The position numbers were made by a program, and so were the translations under genes. From Sphingomonas sp. (GTDB taxonomy: Bacteria; Pseudomonadota; Alphaproteobacteria; Sphingomonadales; Sphingomonadaceae): a stretch of DNA of 64,000 nucleotides. The stretch spans positions 1,230,001 through 1,294,000 of the forward strand of contig NZ_JANINP010000006.1 in NCBI RefSeq assembly GCF_024508665.1. The letters run 5' to 3'. Numbering within the stretch: position 1 is the stretch's first letter; each line of letters begins with the position of its first letter. Under the pieces are notes generated by a model, which made no database searches, was not told the DNA's origin, and saw only the letters and a list, made by a program, of their open reading frames with translations. Positions 42,154-50,645 of this stretch are shown one piece after another.

Positions 42154-44949
42154 ATGCAAGTCCTTTCCTGTCGAACGAAGCGTGCCGCCCGCCTGTTGTC
42201 GATCGCGTCGGTCGGTGCGATGGCGGTCTGCTATTGCGCGCCTGCCGCGGCGCAGACCGCCGCTGCCACTTATTCGTTCGATATCCCTGCCCAGTCGCTC
42301 GAAAATGCCCTTCTGCAGTTCAACAAGGCGACGGGCCTGCAATTGGTCTATTCGGCCGCGCTGACGCAGGGGCTTTCCAGTCCCGGCGTGCACGGAACCA
42401 TGTCCGCGGATGAGGCTCTCGTGCGGATACTGTCGGGCACCGGGCTGACTTTCCGGAGGCTGGGGTCGGGATCGATTACGATCGAAGCGGTCTCCAGCGA
42501 TAGCGGCGAACGTGTATTGGGCGCGGTGCGCGTGCAGGGCTCGCAGGATGCGGGCAGCACCTTGCCTGGCTCTTCGCCTGTCAATGGCATCAACGGGTCG
42601 CGGGACGTGACGGCCACCGAAGGCACGGGCAGCTATACCTCGAATGCGCTGACGGCGGGTTCCAAGACGGCCGCCAGTATCAAGGATACGTCCATGGCGG
42701 TGTCGGTCCTGACAAGTCAGCGACTGCAGGATCAGAATATCACCGATCTGAACACGGCGATGCGCAACCTGCCGGGCGTTACCGTTTACAACCAGGGAAG
42801 CACGACCGATCTTGGCTTCTATTCCCGCGGATTCCGGATAACGCAGTTCCAGTTCGACGGCGGGGCGCCGATGAATATTAACCCCGGAGGCGCTGGCTAC
42901 AAGCCGGTGATCGATCTCTCGTTGTACGACCACATCGAATTGGTGCGCGGGGCGACGGGTACGTTCAACGCCTATGGTGATCCGGGCGGGGTGGTCAACC
43001 TCGTGCGCAAGAAGCCGCTGGACCATACCCAGTTCCTGCTCGACATGCAGATCGGCAGCTGGGACTGGCACCGGATCAGCGTCGATGTAACAGGACCGCT
43101 CGCTTTCGACGGCAAACTGCGTGGCCGGTTCATCGCAACGCACCAGGACAACGAGTTTTTCTACCGGATTGCCAACGCCAACAAGAACCTGCTGTCCGGC
43201 ACGCTCGAATATGACGTGACGCCGACCACACTTCTCAGCGTGGGCTTCAACTATCAAAAGAGCCACGAACTTCCCTTCACGAACGGCTTAATGCGCTACC
43301 AGAATGGCGATCCGCTTGGTGTGCCGCGTTCAACCTGCCTCTGCTTCAATTTTGCGAAGTCCGATACCGAGAACAACGAATTCTTCGGGCAGATCGAGCA
43401 GAAGCTTGGGCAGCGTTGGATCGCAAAGCTCAAGTTCACCAAAGTCAAGCAGGACGCAACGACTTACACTCCCTCCTTGGGCGGGTCGCTTAATCCAGAT
43501 TATGCAGTTGATCCCGCCAATGCAATAGGAGTTGTTGCTGATCCCGCTGCACCATATTATTTGCACGACCGCCAGACAATGGTAGAAGCAACATTGGAGG
43601 GATCATTCCGTTTTTTGGGGCATGATCAAAAGATAGTATTTGGCGCTAACCATACGATGGAAGATCCCGCGGGCACTGGGGTTCGGCTTGGTTTTGACCC
43701 TGTTACACGGCAGCGTGTCAATTTTACCGGAAATGCTCCGGCCGGCAACAATGTAAATCCGCTTTTTTTTAACACAAATGATTGGGGTGAACCGAATTTC
43801 GATTCCTTGCCAAAAAAATATCAGATTCTAACAGTTGAAGGAAGTTACAAGTACAATAATATTTACGCAAATATTGAATTGACTCCCTTTAAAAGGTTGC
43901 ACCTTACCACCGGGCTGCGTTACTCCCAATATGAAAAGAAGACCTTGCAGAAGCGGATTTGTGACTCATTTTATTCCATGTTCGGCCTGTGTGGCACAGA
44001 TCAAATCGGACAAGAGGTTTATTTAACTAACTTCGGCCCCGCGATTGGCAATCTTTACAAGGGGCACGCCTTTTCCTGGCCACCATCGGTTCAGTGGCGA
44101 TATGACATCACCGACAGACTGACAGGGTCGGCGGTGTACACCGATATCTATGTCGATCAGTCGCAGTATGTCGATAAATCCGGCAATCCCATGCCGCCAA
44201 TTACGGGCAAGAACTTCGAAAGCTCTCTCAAGTGGCTTTCGCCAAATTCGAAGCTCAATGCCAACCTCTCGGTGTACTACATCAAGAAAGTCGGCGCTGA
44301 CCTAACCGACCCGATCTGTCAGGGAGATAGCCCGGACCCGATTTGCACCAATCAGTCGACCCAGACAACGGGCGTACTTAATCTTCAAAAATACTGCTGC
44401 TATGTTTTCAGTCCCGATCAGCAGAACATGAGCTATGGCGCTGACTTTGAAATCTCCGGAGAAATCCGCAAGGGATGGCAGATTTCATTCAGCTATAATT
44501 TCAACTACACCAAATACAAAAATGCAACAGATTTTGACGGTCGGCCCATCCCACTGCTTTCCTTCGCACCACGGCACCGGATGAATCTGTGGACAAGCTA
44601 TAATTTCGAGGATGGTTCGCGTTTCAAGGGCCTATATCTGGCATTCGGGGCGCAGGCTCAATCCGAGACCTACCAGGTCGGGAATTATTGTAAGGAGTTC
44701 ATTTTAGACCCCAATAGCGATCAACATACTTGCGCGCCGGACGCTAACATTCCTTACGCCTTCACCGACCCCGGCCATGTGGTTTTCAGCGGTGCCGTGG
44801 GCTACAAGCTCAACGATACGCTGCGGCTCGATGTCCAGTTGGAGAACCTGCTCGACAAGACCTACTACGATCAGGTGGGCAGCATTTATGGCGGAAACTG
44901 GTATGGCGCACCGCGCAGCTTCAAGCTGTCGTTACACGGCAAATGGTAG
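42154..44949 (+). CDS. TonB-dependent receptor with STN domain, cassette E
   Basis: A 931-residue receptor. The signal peptide is CYCAPAAAQ-like at its end; the STN domain (YSFDIPAQSLENALLQFNKA, TGLQLVYSAALTQGL) precedes the shared block NGINGSRDVTATEGTG, here with TAGSKTAASIKDTSMAV (two changes from the others), then the barrel ending APRSFKLSLHGKW. Cysteine pairs: STCLCF, CDSFYSMFGLC, CQGDSPDPIC, YCCYVF and CKEF...TC. The ATG at 42154 has GGGGGA upstream; the track TTG at 42142 lies in the ribosome-binding region. AT-rich codons occur around 43.5-43.9 kb. It is the partner of the sigma-FecR pair upstream; ligand unknown. Confidence 0.9.
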   Translation: MQVLSCRTKRAARLLSIASVGAMAVCYCAPAAAQTAAATYSFDIPAQSLENALLQFNKATGLQLVYSAALTQGLSSPGVHGTMSADEALVRILSGTGLTFRRLGSGSITIEAVSSDSGERVLGAVRVQGSQDAGSTLPGSSPVNGINGSRDVTATEGTGSYTSNALTAGSKTAASIKDTSMAVSVLTSQRLQDQNITDLNTAMRNLPGVTVYNQGSTTDLGFYSRGFRITQFQFDGGAPMNINPGGAGYKPVIDLSLYDHIELVRGATGTFNAYGDPGGVVNLVRKKPLDHTQFLLDMQIGSWDWHRISVDVTGPLAFDGKLRGRFIATHQDNEFFYRIANANKNLLSGTLEYDVTPTTLLSVGFNYQKSHELPFTNGLMRYQNGDPLGVPRSTCLCFNFAKSDTENNEFFGQIEQKLGQRWIAKLKFTKVKQDATTYTPSLGGSLNPDYAVDPANAIGVVADPAAPYYLHDRQTMVEATLEGSFRFLGHDQKIVFGANHTMEDPAGTGVRLGFDPVTRQRVNFTGNAPAGNNVNPLFFNTNDWGEPNFDSLPKKYQILTVEGSYKYNNIYANIELTPFKRLHLTTGLRYSQYEKKTLQKRICDSFYSMFGLCGTDQIGQEVYLTNFGPAIGNLYKGHAFSWPPSVQWRYDITDRLTGSAVYTDIYVDQSQYVDKSGNPMPPITGKNFESSLKWLSPNSKLNANLSVYYIKKVGADLTDPICQGDSPDPICTNQSTQTTGVLNLQKYCCYVFSPDQQNMSYGADFEISGEIRKGWQISFSYNFNYTKYKNATDFDGRPIPLLSFAPRHRMNLWTSYNFEDGSRFKGLYLAFGAQAQSETYQVGNYCKEFILDPNSDQHTCAPDANIPYAFTDPGHVVFSGAVGYKLNDTLRLDVQLENLLDKTYYDQVGSIYGGNWYGAPRSFKLSLHGKW

Positions 44950-44982
44950 TCTGACGTTTCCGTCGGATTAACCTGCCGCATG

Positions 44983-45013
44983 AAGAGCCGCGAGCCAAGG
45001 GCTCGCGGCTCTT
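44983..45013 (+). terminator. Terminator after receptor E
   Basis: AAGAGCCGCGAGC and GCTCGCGGCTCTT form a perfect 13-bp stem with a 5-base loop, 34 bases after the receptor stop. Confidence 0.75.
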
Positions 45014-45372
45014 GCAGTTGAGCCGCCGCGAAATCGCTGTGGATCAAACGTGTGCCACGCAGGATTAGTCTGACGCGAGTCTTCACATCCAAATTTATAT
45101 ATTATCGGTGACCTGTTCTCCCGACTGTTGCCGTTCAACTTATGCCGCCCCTGAATCCGCAAAACCACCACTCTAGGAATCCCATTCATGGTTCACGGCG
45201 TATTTCAACGTCGGTCCTGAAACGGCCTCCACACGGGACCCAAAACCGAATGCTTTGGCCGTGTCGACACGGCGTGCGGCATTATCGGTCGGTGCCGCTC
45301 AACTCGCGCCTGGTCAGCTGGAGGAAGGTTCGGTCGCGCCATCGTGCCAGACGTCGAGTGTCAATCTGACGG
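45014..45372. other. Intergenic region without recognised gene
   Basis: About 360 bases between receptor E and the convergent XRE regulator. Short ORFs on both strands show no family resemblance. Confidence 0.4.
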
Positions 45373-45939
45373 TCACGCGATGAAACCGATCTTGATGCCC
45401 GCAGCTTGGCAGACGGCAAGGACGCGACCGATCTCGAGCGTCGGCTTGCCTTTCTCGAGTTCGATGAGGAAGCGGCGTCCGACCCCAGCGAGATCGGCGA
45501 AACGCTGTTGCGTCATGCCCATCGCGCGGCGTGCCCCGCGTACCTGGCGGCCGATATCGGCCGCCGAGCCGATCACCTTGGCCGAGCTGCTTTTCTCAGC
45601 CGGCTTGGTCACCGCTCGCTCGCGGTTGACCGGTTTGAGATCGCGGGGCGCTGCGCCGATCTGGTCGAGAACATCGCGCGCCGGTGAGCGATAGGCCGGG
45701 TTGAGTTCCGGCATGCTCAATTGCCGCTTGGTCTCGGCTGCCAGCCCCGCGGTAGCCGATGAGTTTTCAGTCAAGTTGGTCAAGCCCCGGGAGCTTGCGG
45801 CATTCGCGCGTGCCGCCGGTGCGTCGCCGACTATCGCACTAGGCGCGGTGAGACCGAGCGCCTTTTGAGCCTGGACGAGCGGATCCCTGGCCATGGCATC
45901 TGCCAGACGATCAAGAGGGGACTGAGGAGCGCGTGTCAC
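45373..45939 (-). CDS. XRE-family regulator with HipB-type C-terminal HTH (orphan)
   Basis: A 188-residue protein. Its C-terminal 60 residues are a HipB/y4mF-type HTH (IGRQVRGARRAMGMTQQRFA, DLAGVGRRFLIELEKGKPTL, EIGRVLAVCQAAGI). The first about 120 residues are low in complexity and unlike known domains, unusual for HipB, which is about 90 residues. No hipA gene is adjacent. The start is GTG 45939; ATG 45894 is an alternative. Three near-identical palindromes lie directly upstream (45947-46062), so it probably represses itself. Confidence 0.72.
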   Translation of the reverse strand: MTRAPQSPLDRLADAMARDPLVQAQKALGLTAPSAIVGDAPAARANAASSRGLTNLTENSSATAGLAAETKRQLSMPELNPAYRSPARDVLDQIGAAPRDLKPVNRERAVTKPAEKSSSAKVIGSAADIGRQVRGARRAMGMTQQRFADLAGVGRRFLIELEKGKPTLEIGRVLAVCQAAGIKIGFIA

Positions 45940-45946
45940 TTAAGTT

Positions 45947-46062
45947 GTTCCCGTTCGGGCACTTTTAGAAGTGGCCGCCAGTAAAGAAATCAAGAATGTT
46001 CCTGATCGGGATCATTGCAGGGATAAACCAGCAATAGAGTTGAGTAGTCCCCGTTCGGGAAC
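45947..46062. promoter_or_regulatory. Three palindromic operators upstream of the XRE gene
   Basis: GTTCCCGTTCGGGCAC (45947), GTTCCTGATCGGGATC (45998) and GTCCCCGTTCGGGAAC (46047) share the consensus GTTCCCGNTCGGGAAC. They are spaced 51 and 49 bases apart, about five helical turns, so bound dimers would face the same side of the DNA. Confidence 0.65.
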
Positions 46063-46205
46063 ATCGAATTGGAGGCGCTCGGCAACCGCCATTGGTCAGC
46101 AACCGTCCGTTCGCCCCTGCTTGGTCATCGACAATGACTGGCTGAGACTTGGCGGTGCTTGGGAATTCTCTTTCGCCTGACTCATCGGTCACCGGCCTCT
46201 TGGCA

Positions 46206-47318
46206 CTATGCCGGGTCCGCTTTGACTAGCGAATAGCTCGTGCTGCGCCCGCCGGCCTCGTCTCGTACGAGCACGCCTTTCTTGACTAGATCAACTATGT
46301 CTCGCGAGGCCGTATCCTGGGAAGCCTTGGTGAGCTTGGCCCATTTGCTGCTGGTCAGTTTTCCCTCAAACCCGTTCAGCACGCGATTGAGGACTTTGCG
46401 TTGCCGGTCGTTCATCACGACTTGGGCGTGCTTTTCCCAGAAGTGCGCTTTCTCGAGCACGCCGCCGAGCAATTGGTCGGCCTGAGCGATGGCGCGAGCG
46501 AGGCAGTCAAGGAACCAGTCGAGCCATGTGGTGATGTCGAGATCGCTCTTCTGGGTGCGTTCCAGCATGTGATAATAATCGGCGCGCTCAGTCCGGATTT
46601 GTGCGGACATGCTATAGAAGCGCTGCGCGCTATTCTCCGACCGCGCGAGTGCCATGTCGGTGATGGCACGCGCGATGCGCCCATTTCCATCCTCGAACGG
46701 ATGGATTGTGACGAACCATAAGTGCGCGATGCCCGCCTTGAGCACTTGGTCGATCCCCTGGTCTGCTTCGAACCAGGCAAGAAATGAGGCCATTTCCGCC
46801 GGGATCAGACCTGCAGCAGGCGCCTCGAAATGGATTTTTTCCCGGCCAAAGGGGCCCGAGACGACTTGCATCGGGCCGCCTGCGTCCTCGCGCCATGTTC
46901 CGACGACAATCTTGTTGAGGCCGCTGCGTCCTGTTGGAAACAGCGCTGCATGCCAGCTGAGCAATCGTTCCTCGGTCAAAGGCTCGGCATAACGCTGGGT
47001 TGCGTCAAGCATCATGTCGACGACGCCCTCTACGTCGCGATCGGCCGGGACCAGGCCCACCACGTCCATTCCCAGCCGCCGGGCAATGGACGATCGGACT
47101 TGGTCAAGATTGAGATGCTCGCCTTCGATTTCGGAGGATTTGAGCACGTCCGCAGTCAGTGTTTCCAGGACGGCTTCGCTGCGCAACTGGAAGCCGAGCG
47201 ATTCCATTCGGCCGAGTAGACGACCCTGGCTATGACGCACCCCGGCCAGGCGCGCGGCAAGCATGTTGAGGTTCCACCGCAGGTCGGGCCAGGCACCTAG
47301 TTCATGGATATAGGTCAT
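46206..47318 (-). CDS. Fic family protein (DUF4172-Fic, N-terminal inhibitory motif)
   Basis: A 370-residue Fic protein, normally an AMP-transferase. The N-terminal DUF4172 part (MTYIHELGAWPDLRWNLNML) is followed by the inhibitory helix with KSSEIEGEHL, fitting (S/T)xxxE(G/N), so the enzyme is self-inhibited. The catalytic motif is HPFEDGNGRIAR. A winged-helix-like C-terminus (LTKASQDTASRDIVDLVKKG then VLVRDEAGGRSTSY) may bind DNA. The ATG at 47318 is preferred to 47327 because of the N-terminus seen in relatives. The start codon lies inside the first operator repeat, pointing to tight autoregulation. Confidence 0.88.
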   Translation of the reverse strand: MTYIHELGAWPDLRWNLNMLAARLAGVRHSQGRLLGRMESLGFQLRSEAVLETLTADVLKSSEIEGEHLNLDQVRSSIARRLGMDVVGLVPADRDVEGVVDMMLDATQRYAEPLTEERLLSWHAALFPTGRSGLNKIVVGTWREDAGGPMQVVSGPFGREKIHFEAPAAGLIPAEMASFLAWFEADQGIDQVLKAGIAHLWFVTIHPFEDGNGRIARAITDMALARSENSAQRFYSMSAQIRTERADYYHMLERTQKSDLDITTWLDWFLDCLARAIAQADQLLGGVLEKAHFWEKHAQVVMNDRQRKVLNRVLNGFEGKLTSSKWAKLTKASQDTASRDIVDLVKKGVLVRDEAGGRSTSYSLVKADPA

Positions 47319-47416
47319 TCTCCGCATCCTTTGCGGAGAATATAGTCAATATTCTCCGCATGAAAAGCGATATTCACCGCAAAATCTGCGGCGATAATTC
47401 CTTATATTCTCCGCAT
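47317..47416. promoter_or_regulatory. Array of ATTCTCCGCA boxes upstream of fic
   Basis: Perfect inverted pair ATTCTCCGCA/TGCGGAGAAT (47317-47341) over the start codon. A single ATTCTCCGCAT lies at 47351 and another at 47406. Between them is an imperfect pair, ATTCACCGCA/TGCGGCGATAAT (47372 onward). In all, six half-sites occur in 100 bases. Binding by the Fic winged helix is inferred. Confidence 0.65.
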
Positions 47417-47544
47417 GACACGATCGGGCCTCGCTTGTCGCGCGCCGGGGCATCGGCGAAGCCGGCTGGCGGCGCAGGCTATCATGTTGGGACCAGAGAT
47501 CACGGCCCGAGCTGCACGGCTTGAGGGGGGGCGAGCTTTCCGCA

Positions 47545-47862
47545 ACCAGGAACAGAGCGGGTGAGTAGTCCGCGCTCGGCGAGATTAGCCGTCAATTGCA
47601 TGATGCCCAACGTCCATCGCAATGCTACGGCCGAGCTGGTCACGCGACTTCCCAACGTGCCGAGCTTGAGTCTTGCGATCCGGGCGAAGTGGCGTTCCTT
47701 GGGGGTGAAGCCTTTGCCAGGCGCGTTCCTATCCTTAGTGGGCACGAACAACCTGCCCAGGAAATGCTGCGACGCCATCGGGATAATCGAGCTCGCTCAT
47801 TGTCTGGCGGACCGGTCTTGGGGCGACCGGCTGATCGCATGCATCGAACCCGTCCGCTCGCC
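47545..47862 (-). pseudogene. C-terminal remnant of a fumarylacetoacetate-hydrolase-family gene
   Basis: Pieces in two or more frames read SMHAISRSPQ, QTMSELDYPDG, then FVPTKDRNAPGKGFTPKERH and LTANLAERGLLT. They match the C-terminal third of the intact gene at 51622-52782 (SMRAISRSP, QTMSEHDYPDG, FAPTQDRDAPGMGFTHKEGD, LMANLAERGLLA). DNA similarity looks moderate, so this is an old paralogue stump, not a recent copy. Confidence 0.72.
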
Positions 47863-48139
47863 CAATAATCTTTTATCTACGATGTCTTGCTGGGGTTCGG
47901 CGGCGCTCGGGCGTCTTTCGGTCGGAAGTGAGAGCCGAAGTGACATGACGGACATATCACCGCGGCCGAGCTACTGGCTATTCTCGCGCAGCCAAATCGG
48001 AAAAAAGCAAATCGCATCGCATAGTCGGGAAACCGAATTTTTCAGCTCGCGATCATCGATTCCGGGCTTACATCGTCATTTGAATTCGGGCCCTGAAACG
48101 CCACTCAGATCGAACGCAAAAAATGCCGATTGCGAAAAA

Positions 48140-48150
48140 GGAAATTTTCC
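48140..48150. promoter_or_regulatory. Palindrome upstream of the putative ART-type TA pair
   Basis: GGAAATTTTCC, a perfect 11-base palindrome in an AT-rich stretch about 100 bases before the small first gene; GGGCATTTTAAACGCCC follows at 48163. Possible operator or promoter region; inferred. Confidence 0.35.
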
Positions 48151-48246
48151 GCGAAAAAATGAGGGCATTTTAAACGCCCGTTCAGGCGCATCCCGATAGT
48201 GCGATCGTGCGTTGGAAAAATGCTACGGCAAAAGGAGGCCGGAAAA

Positions 48247-48426
48247 ATGACGCTCGCGCAGCGCAACGCAGAAATCCTCAAGCTCCTTGAGGAACAGACG
48301 AAGCGCAATTCCGCTTCGCCGGCCGCCGCGCGCGCGTCGCTGATCGCCGAAGGCATCTATACCAAGAAGGGCAAGCTGCGCGTCGAATATGGCGGCAAGT
48401 CGAAGAAGGGCGCCGTCGCGGCTTGA
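48247..48426 (+). CDS. Small basic protein, candidate antitoxin of the 48.2-49.0 kb pair
   Basis: A 59-residue protein: MTLAQRNAEILKLLEEQTKR (helix), then SPAAARASLIAEGIYTKKGK and LRVEYGGKSKK. An excellent AAGGAGG lies 9 bases before the ATG at 48247, so the longer track ORF from 48199 is not needed. Its stop overlaps the TTG start of the next gene by 4 bases. The sequence is not a member of an antitoxin family I can name. Size, order, strong ribosome-binding site and coupling to an ART-like gene suggest antitoxin or accessory function. Confidence 0.65.
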   Translation: MTLAQRNAEILKLLEEQTKRNSASPAAARASLIAEGIYTKKGKLRVEYGGKSKKGAVAA

Positions 48427-49028
48427 GCCGTCTCGCCACGTCGTTCGTCCTCGCTTATCATGGCTGCGACGCTCGCGTCGCCGACAAAGCGGTTTCTGGC
48501 GACATCGATATCCTCAAAAGCGAAAAGGCCTATGACTGGCTCGGACCGGGTGCCTATTTTTGGGAATCCGATCCCCAGCGCGCGCTGGAATGGGCGAAGG
48601 AAAAAGCCGCGCGCGGCGATTACCGCAAGCCGGCGGTGATCGGGGCGGTGGTCGATCTCGGGCATTGTCTCGATCTCGTTGCCCGCGAAAATCTCGAACT
48701 GGTGCGAGGCGCGTTCAAGGCCTTCAAGGCCGAGCAGAAAGCATCCGGCCTCCAGCTCCCCGAAAATAAGAGCATCAAGGGGAAACGAGACGACGACCGC
48801 ATCCTGCGTTTTCTCGACTGCGCCGTGATCCGCCACCTGCATTCGGCTATTGAACGCGTGGAAGAGGATAAGCGTATCGTCCAACCGTTCGATACGGTGC
48901 GCGGCATGTTCACCGAAGGACGGCGCCTTTATCCGGGCTGCGGATATCGGGAGAAGACACACGTCCAGATCGCGGTTCGTAACCAGGCCTGTATCAAGGG
49001 CATCTTCTATCCGCGCAATTCGATGTGA
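48423..49028 (+). CDS. Protein with ADP-ribosyltransferase-like fold, candidate toxin
   Basis: A 201-residue protein starting at TTG 48423. SFVLAYHGCDARVADKAVSG and YDWLGPGAYFWESDPQRALE resemble the first two blocks of ART-fold enzymes (H of YHG; Y of AYFWE; helix with RALEWA), similar in style to DUF3990. The third block may be THVQIAVRNQACIKGIFYPR, where a Gln could take the place of the catalytic Glu. Middle residues are helical and charged. If correct it would modify a protein or nucleic acid using NAD+. The fold is inferred from short motifs only, and the target is unknown. Confidence 0.6.
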   Translation: MSRLATSFVLAYHGCDARVADKAVSGDIDILKSEKAYDWLGPGAYFWESDPQRALEWAKEKAARGDYRKPAVIGAVVDLGHCLDLVARENLELVRGAFKAFKAEQKASGLQLPENKSIKGKRDDDRILRFLDCAVIRHLHSAIERVEEDKRIVQPFDTVRGMFTEGRRLYPGCGYREKTHVQIAVRNQACIKGIFYPRNSM

Positions 49029-49206
49029 GCCTTGCCTCGGTTGCGAGGCGTGAGGTGAAATCGCAGGCGCGCGATCCGTTGTCCTTATCTCAGGGCATAT
49101 CTGCGAGGGACCCTGGCGAGTCGATTCTAACTCTGCCGACCTGATTGCCGCACCAAGCGACGCAAAATTGCGGAACTATGTAGCAAATGCACCGACGCGC
49201 AGATGG

Positions 49207-50307
49207 TTATCCGTCTGCGCGCTGGTCGTTGCCATCGTTCGTTGGGTGCTCCTCGTGAACAAGATTGGCACGATACGTCTGGGTGCACAGGCGATCTTCT
49301 TCCCAACGCCGCTCGCTTTTGCTGAGGGACGGGGTCCGCGTTCCATCATCGGCATAGCTCTGCAAGAACCACGATCGCCAACTAAACTGCACGATATCAT
49401 CTCTGTTGATCGTCCTATAAGTTACGGCAGCAAGCAAAATAGGATGACAGAATTCAGGGTGTTGCGGCGCGCTCCACCAAGAAAGCTCTTTAGCGTTGAA
49501 CGTTTCGTCGAAGGTCTCGATTTCTATATCAGCGGGCAGCAGTACGTTTGTAGGCTGCATGGGTGCCTCGTTCCGCCATTCCTCGATGATTTTGTTTACC
49601 CGCGCGCGAATCTCCTCGTAGGGTTCGTCTTGCTTCCAGAATAGGACACGGTAATGCAACTCGAAATGGGTCGCTGGAGTTTGGCCAATGTTCTCAGCGG
49701 AGAACTCGATGTTGAAGCGCAGGGATCCCTCACGAGGCTGAGTAACCAGGATTGGTTTGACCGTCAGCCTAACCCAAGCGCGTTGTGCGGCGCTAAATTG
49801 GGCAGCTTGCGCGGTCGCAGCCTGTGCATTGCGCTCAGCTATCCCGAGCGCTCGAGCCTGATCAGCATCGGCTTTTCGGGCTTCGCGACGCGATCGGCGT
49901 TCAAACAGCAGGTTCAGGCGATTTCCGCGACGCGCCTCGCCGAGCGCGCCATTCGTCTGCCAGATAGTGACGATAAGTCCGCCAACGGTAATCAGGCTAA
50001 GGACGGTCCCGACGATCGCTGCTATCGTTGCAAGTCTGGCTTCGTCCGCCGCTTTCTCCGCGGCGATGGCGGCGCGCCATTGGGCGCACAGGTCGGCAGT
50101 ATCGTGGTTCTGTGCGGAATAGCAGCCGTCGGAATATCGATCGCGATACGGCCGATAAGGGGGCGACTCTGAGGGTGCGGGTCGTGGCGCTGAGACAGTA
50201 TTCTGAGTGCCGCTGGGGCTACCGGGCTGCTCGGCTGGTCGTTGAGCACCGCATAGCGCTAGCCATCCGACAACCGCAAAGACGATGCTCCGATAGCCTC
50301 TAGGCAT
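49207..50307 (-). CDS. Hypothetical membrane protein with coiled-coil and C-terminal beta domain
   Basis: A 366-residue protein of unknown function. The N-terminal hydrophobic segment (SIVFAVVGWLALCGAQRP) may be a signal or lipoprotein-like leader. A Pro/Ser linker follows, a second membrane helix (IAAIVGTVLSLITVGGLIVT), then an Ala/Arg/Glu-rich coiled coil (ADADQARALGIAERNAQAAT) and a C-terminal region of beta strands (WVRLTVKPILVTQPREGSLR). The layout is common in membrane proteins beside accessory or defence genes. The ATG at 50307 is chosen because the upstream 126 residues of the track ORF look like non-coding sequence. Confidence 0.6.
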   Translation of the reverse strand: MPRGYRSIVFAVVGWLALCGAQRPAEQPGSPSGTQNTVSAPRPAPSESPPYRPYRDRYSDGCYSAQNHDTADLCAQWRAAIAAEKAADEARLATIAAIVGTVLSLITVGGLIVTIWQTNGALGEARRGNRLNLLFERRSRREARKADADQARALGIAERNAQAATAQAAQFSAAQRAWVRLTVKPILVTQPREGSLRFNIEFSAENIGQTPATHFELHYRVLFWKQDEPYEEIRARVNKIIEEWRNEAPMQPTNVLLPADIEIETFDETFNAKELSWWSAPQHPEFCHPILLAAVTYRTINRDDIVQFSWRSWFLQSYADDGTRTPSLSKSERRWEEDRLCTQTYRANLVHEEHPTNDGNDQRADG

Positions 50308-50645
50308 TGGATCAAGAATACCGCTGTCAATTTGCCCCGGCTGGCCTTGTTGCGCACGTTGGGTTCGGAGTCCATCATGCCAATGTTCGCGAGCTTTGCG
50401 ACCAAGTCGGCATTGGCCATCCCATCGCGGGCCAGCTTGGGCCTTGAGGAGCCGTTTGACCTCGACCCGAGCTAATTGGGGTACCCGCGCGGCGTCAATT
50501 CCGCCAATCCGGACGCAAGCGGTTGCATCCGGGGCCGTGGAGGGCTTACACCCTACGCGTGAGAGCATGCTCCTGCGTCCGGCCACACCCCTCCGCTGGC
50601 CGGACGCGGTTGCAGTAACGCACAATACGTCTGGGAGGGGCGCGA
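50308..50645. other. Divergent intergenic region, no gene recognised
   Basis: About 340 bases between two divergent small accessory genes. No conserved ORF, promoter or hairpin stands out. Confidence 0.4.

Noticed and set aside
47317-47416. CRISPR-like short repeats upstream of fic
   Set aside because: The units are about 10 bases, partly inverted and irregularly spaced; this is an operator array, not a CRISPR.
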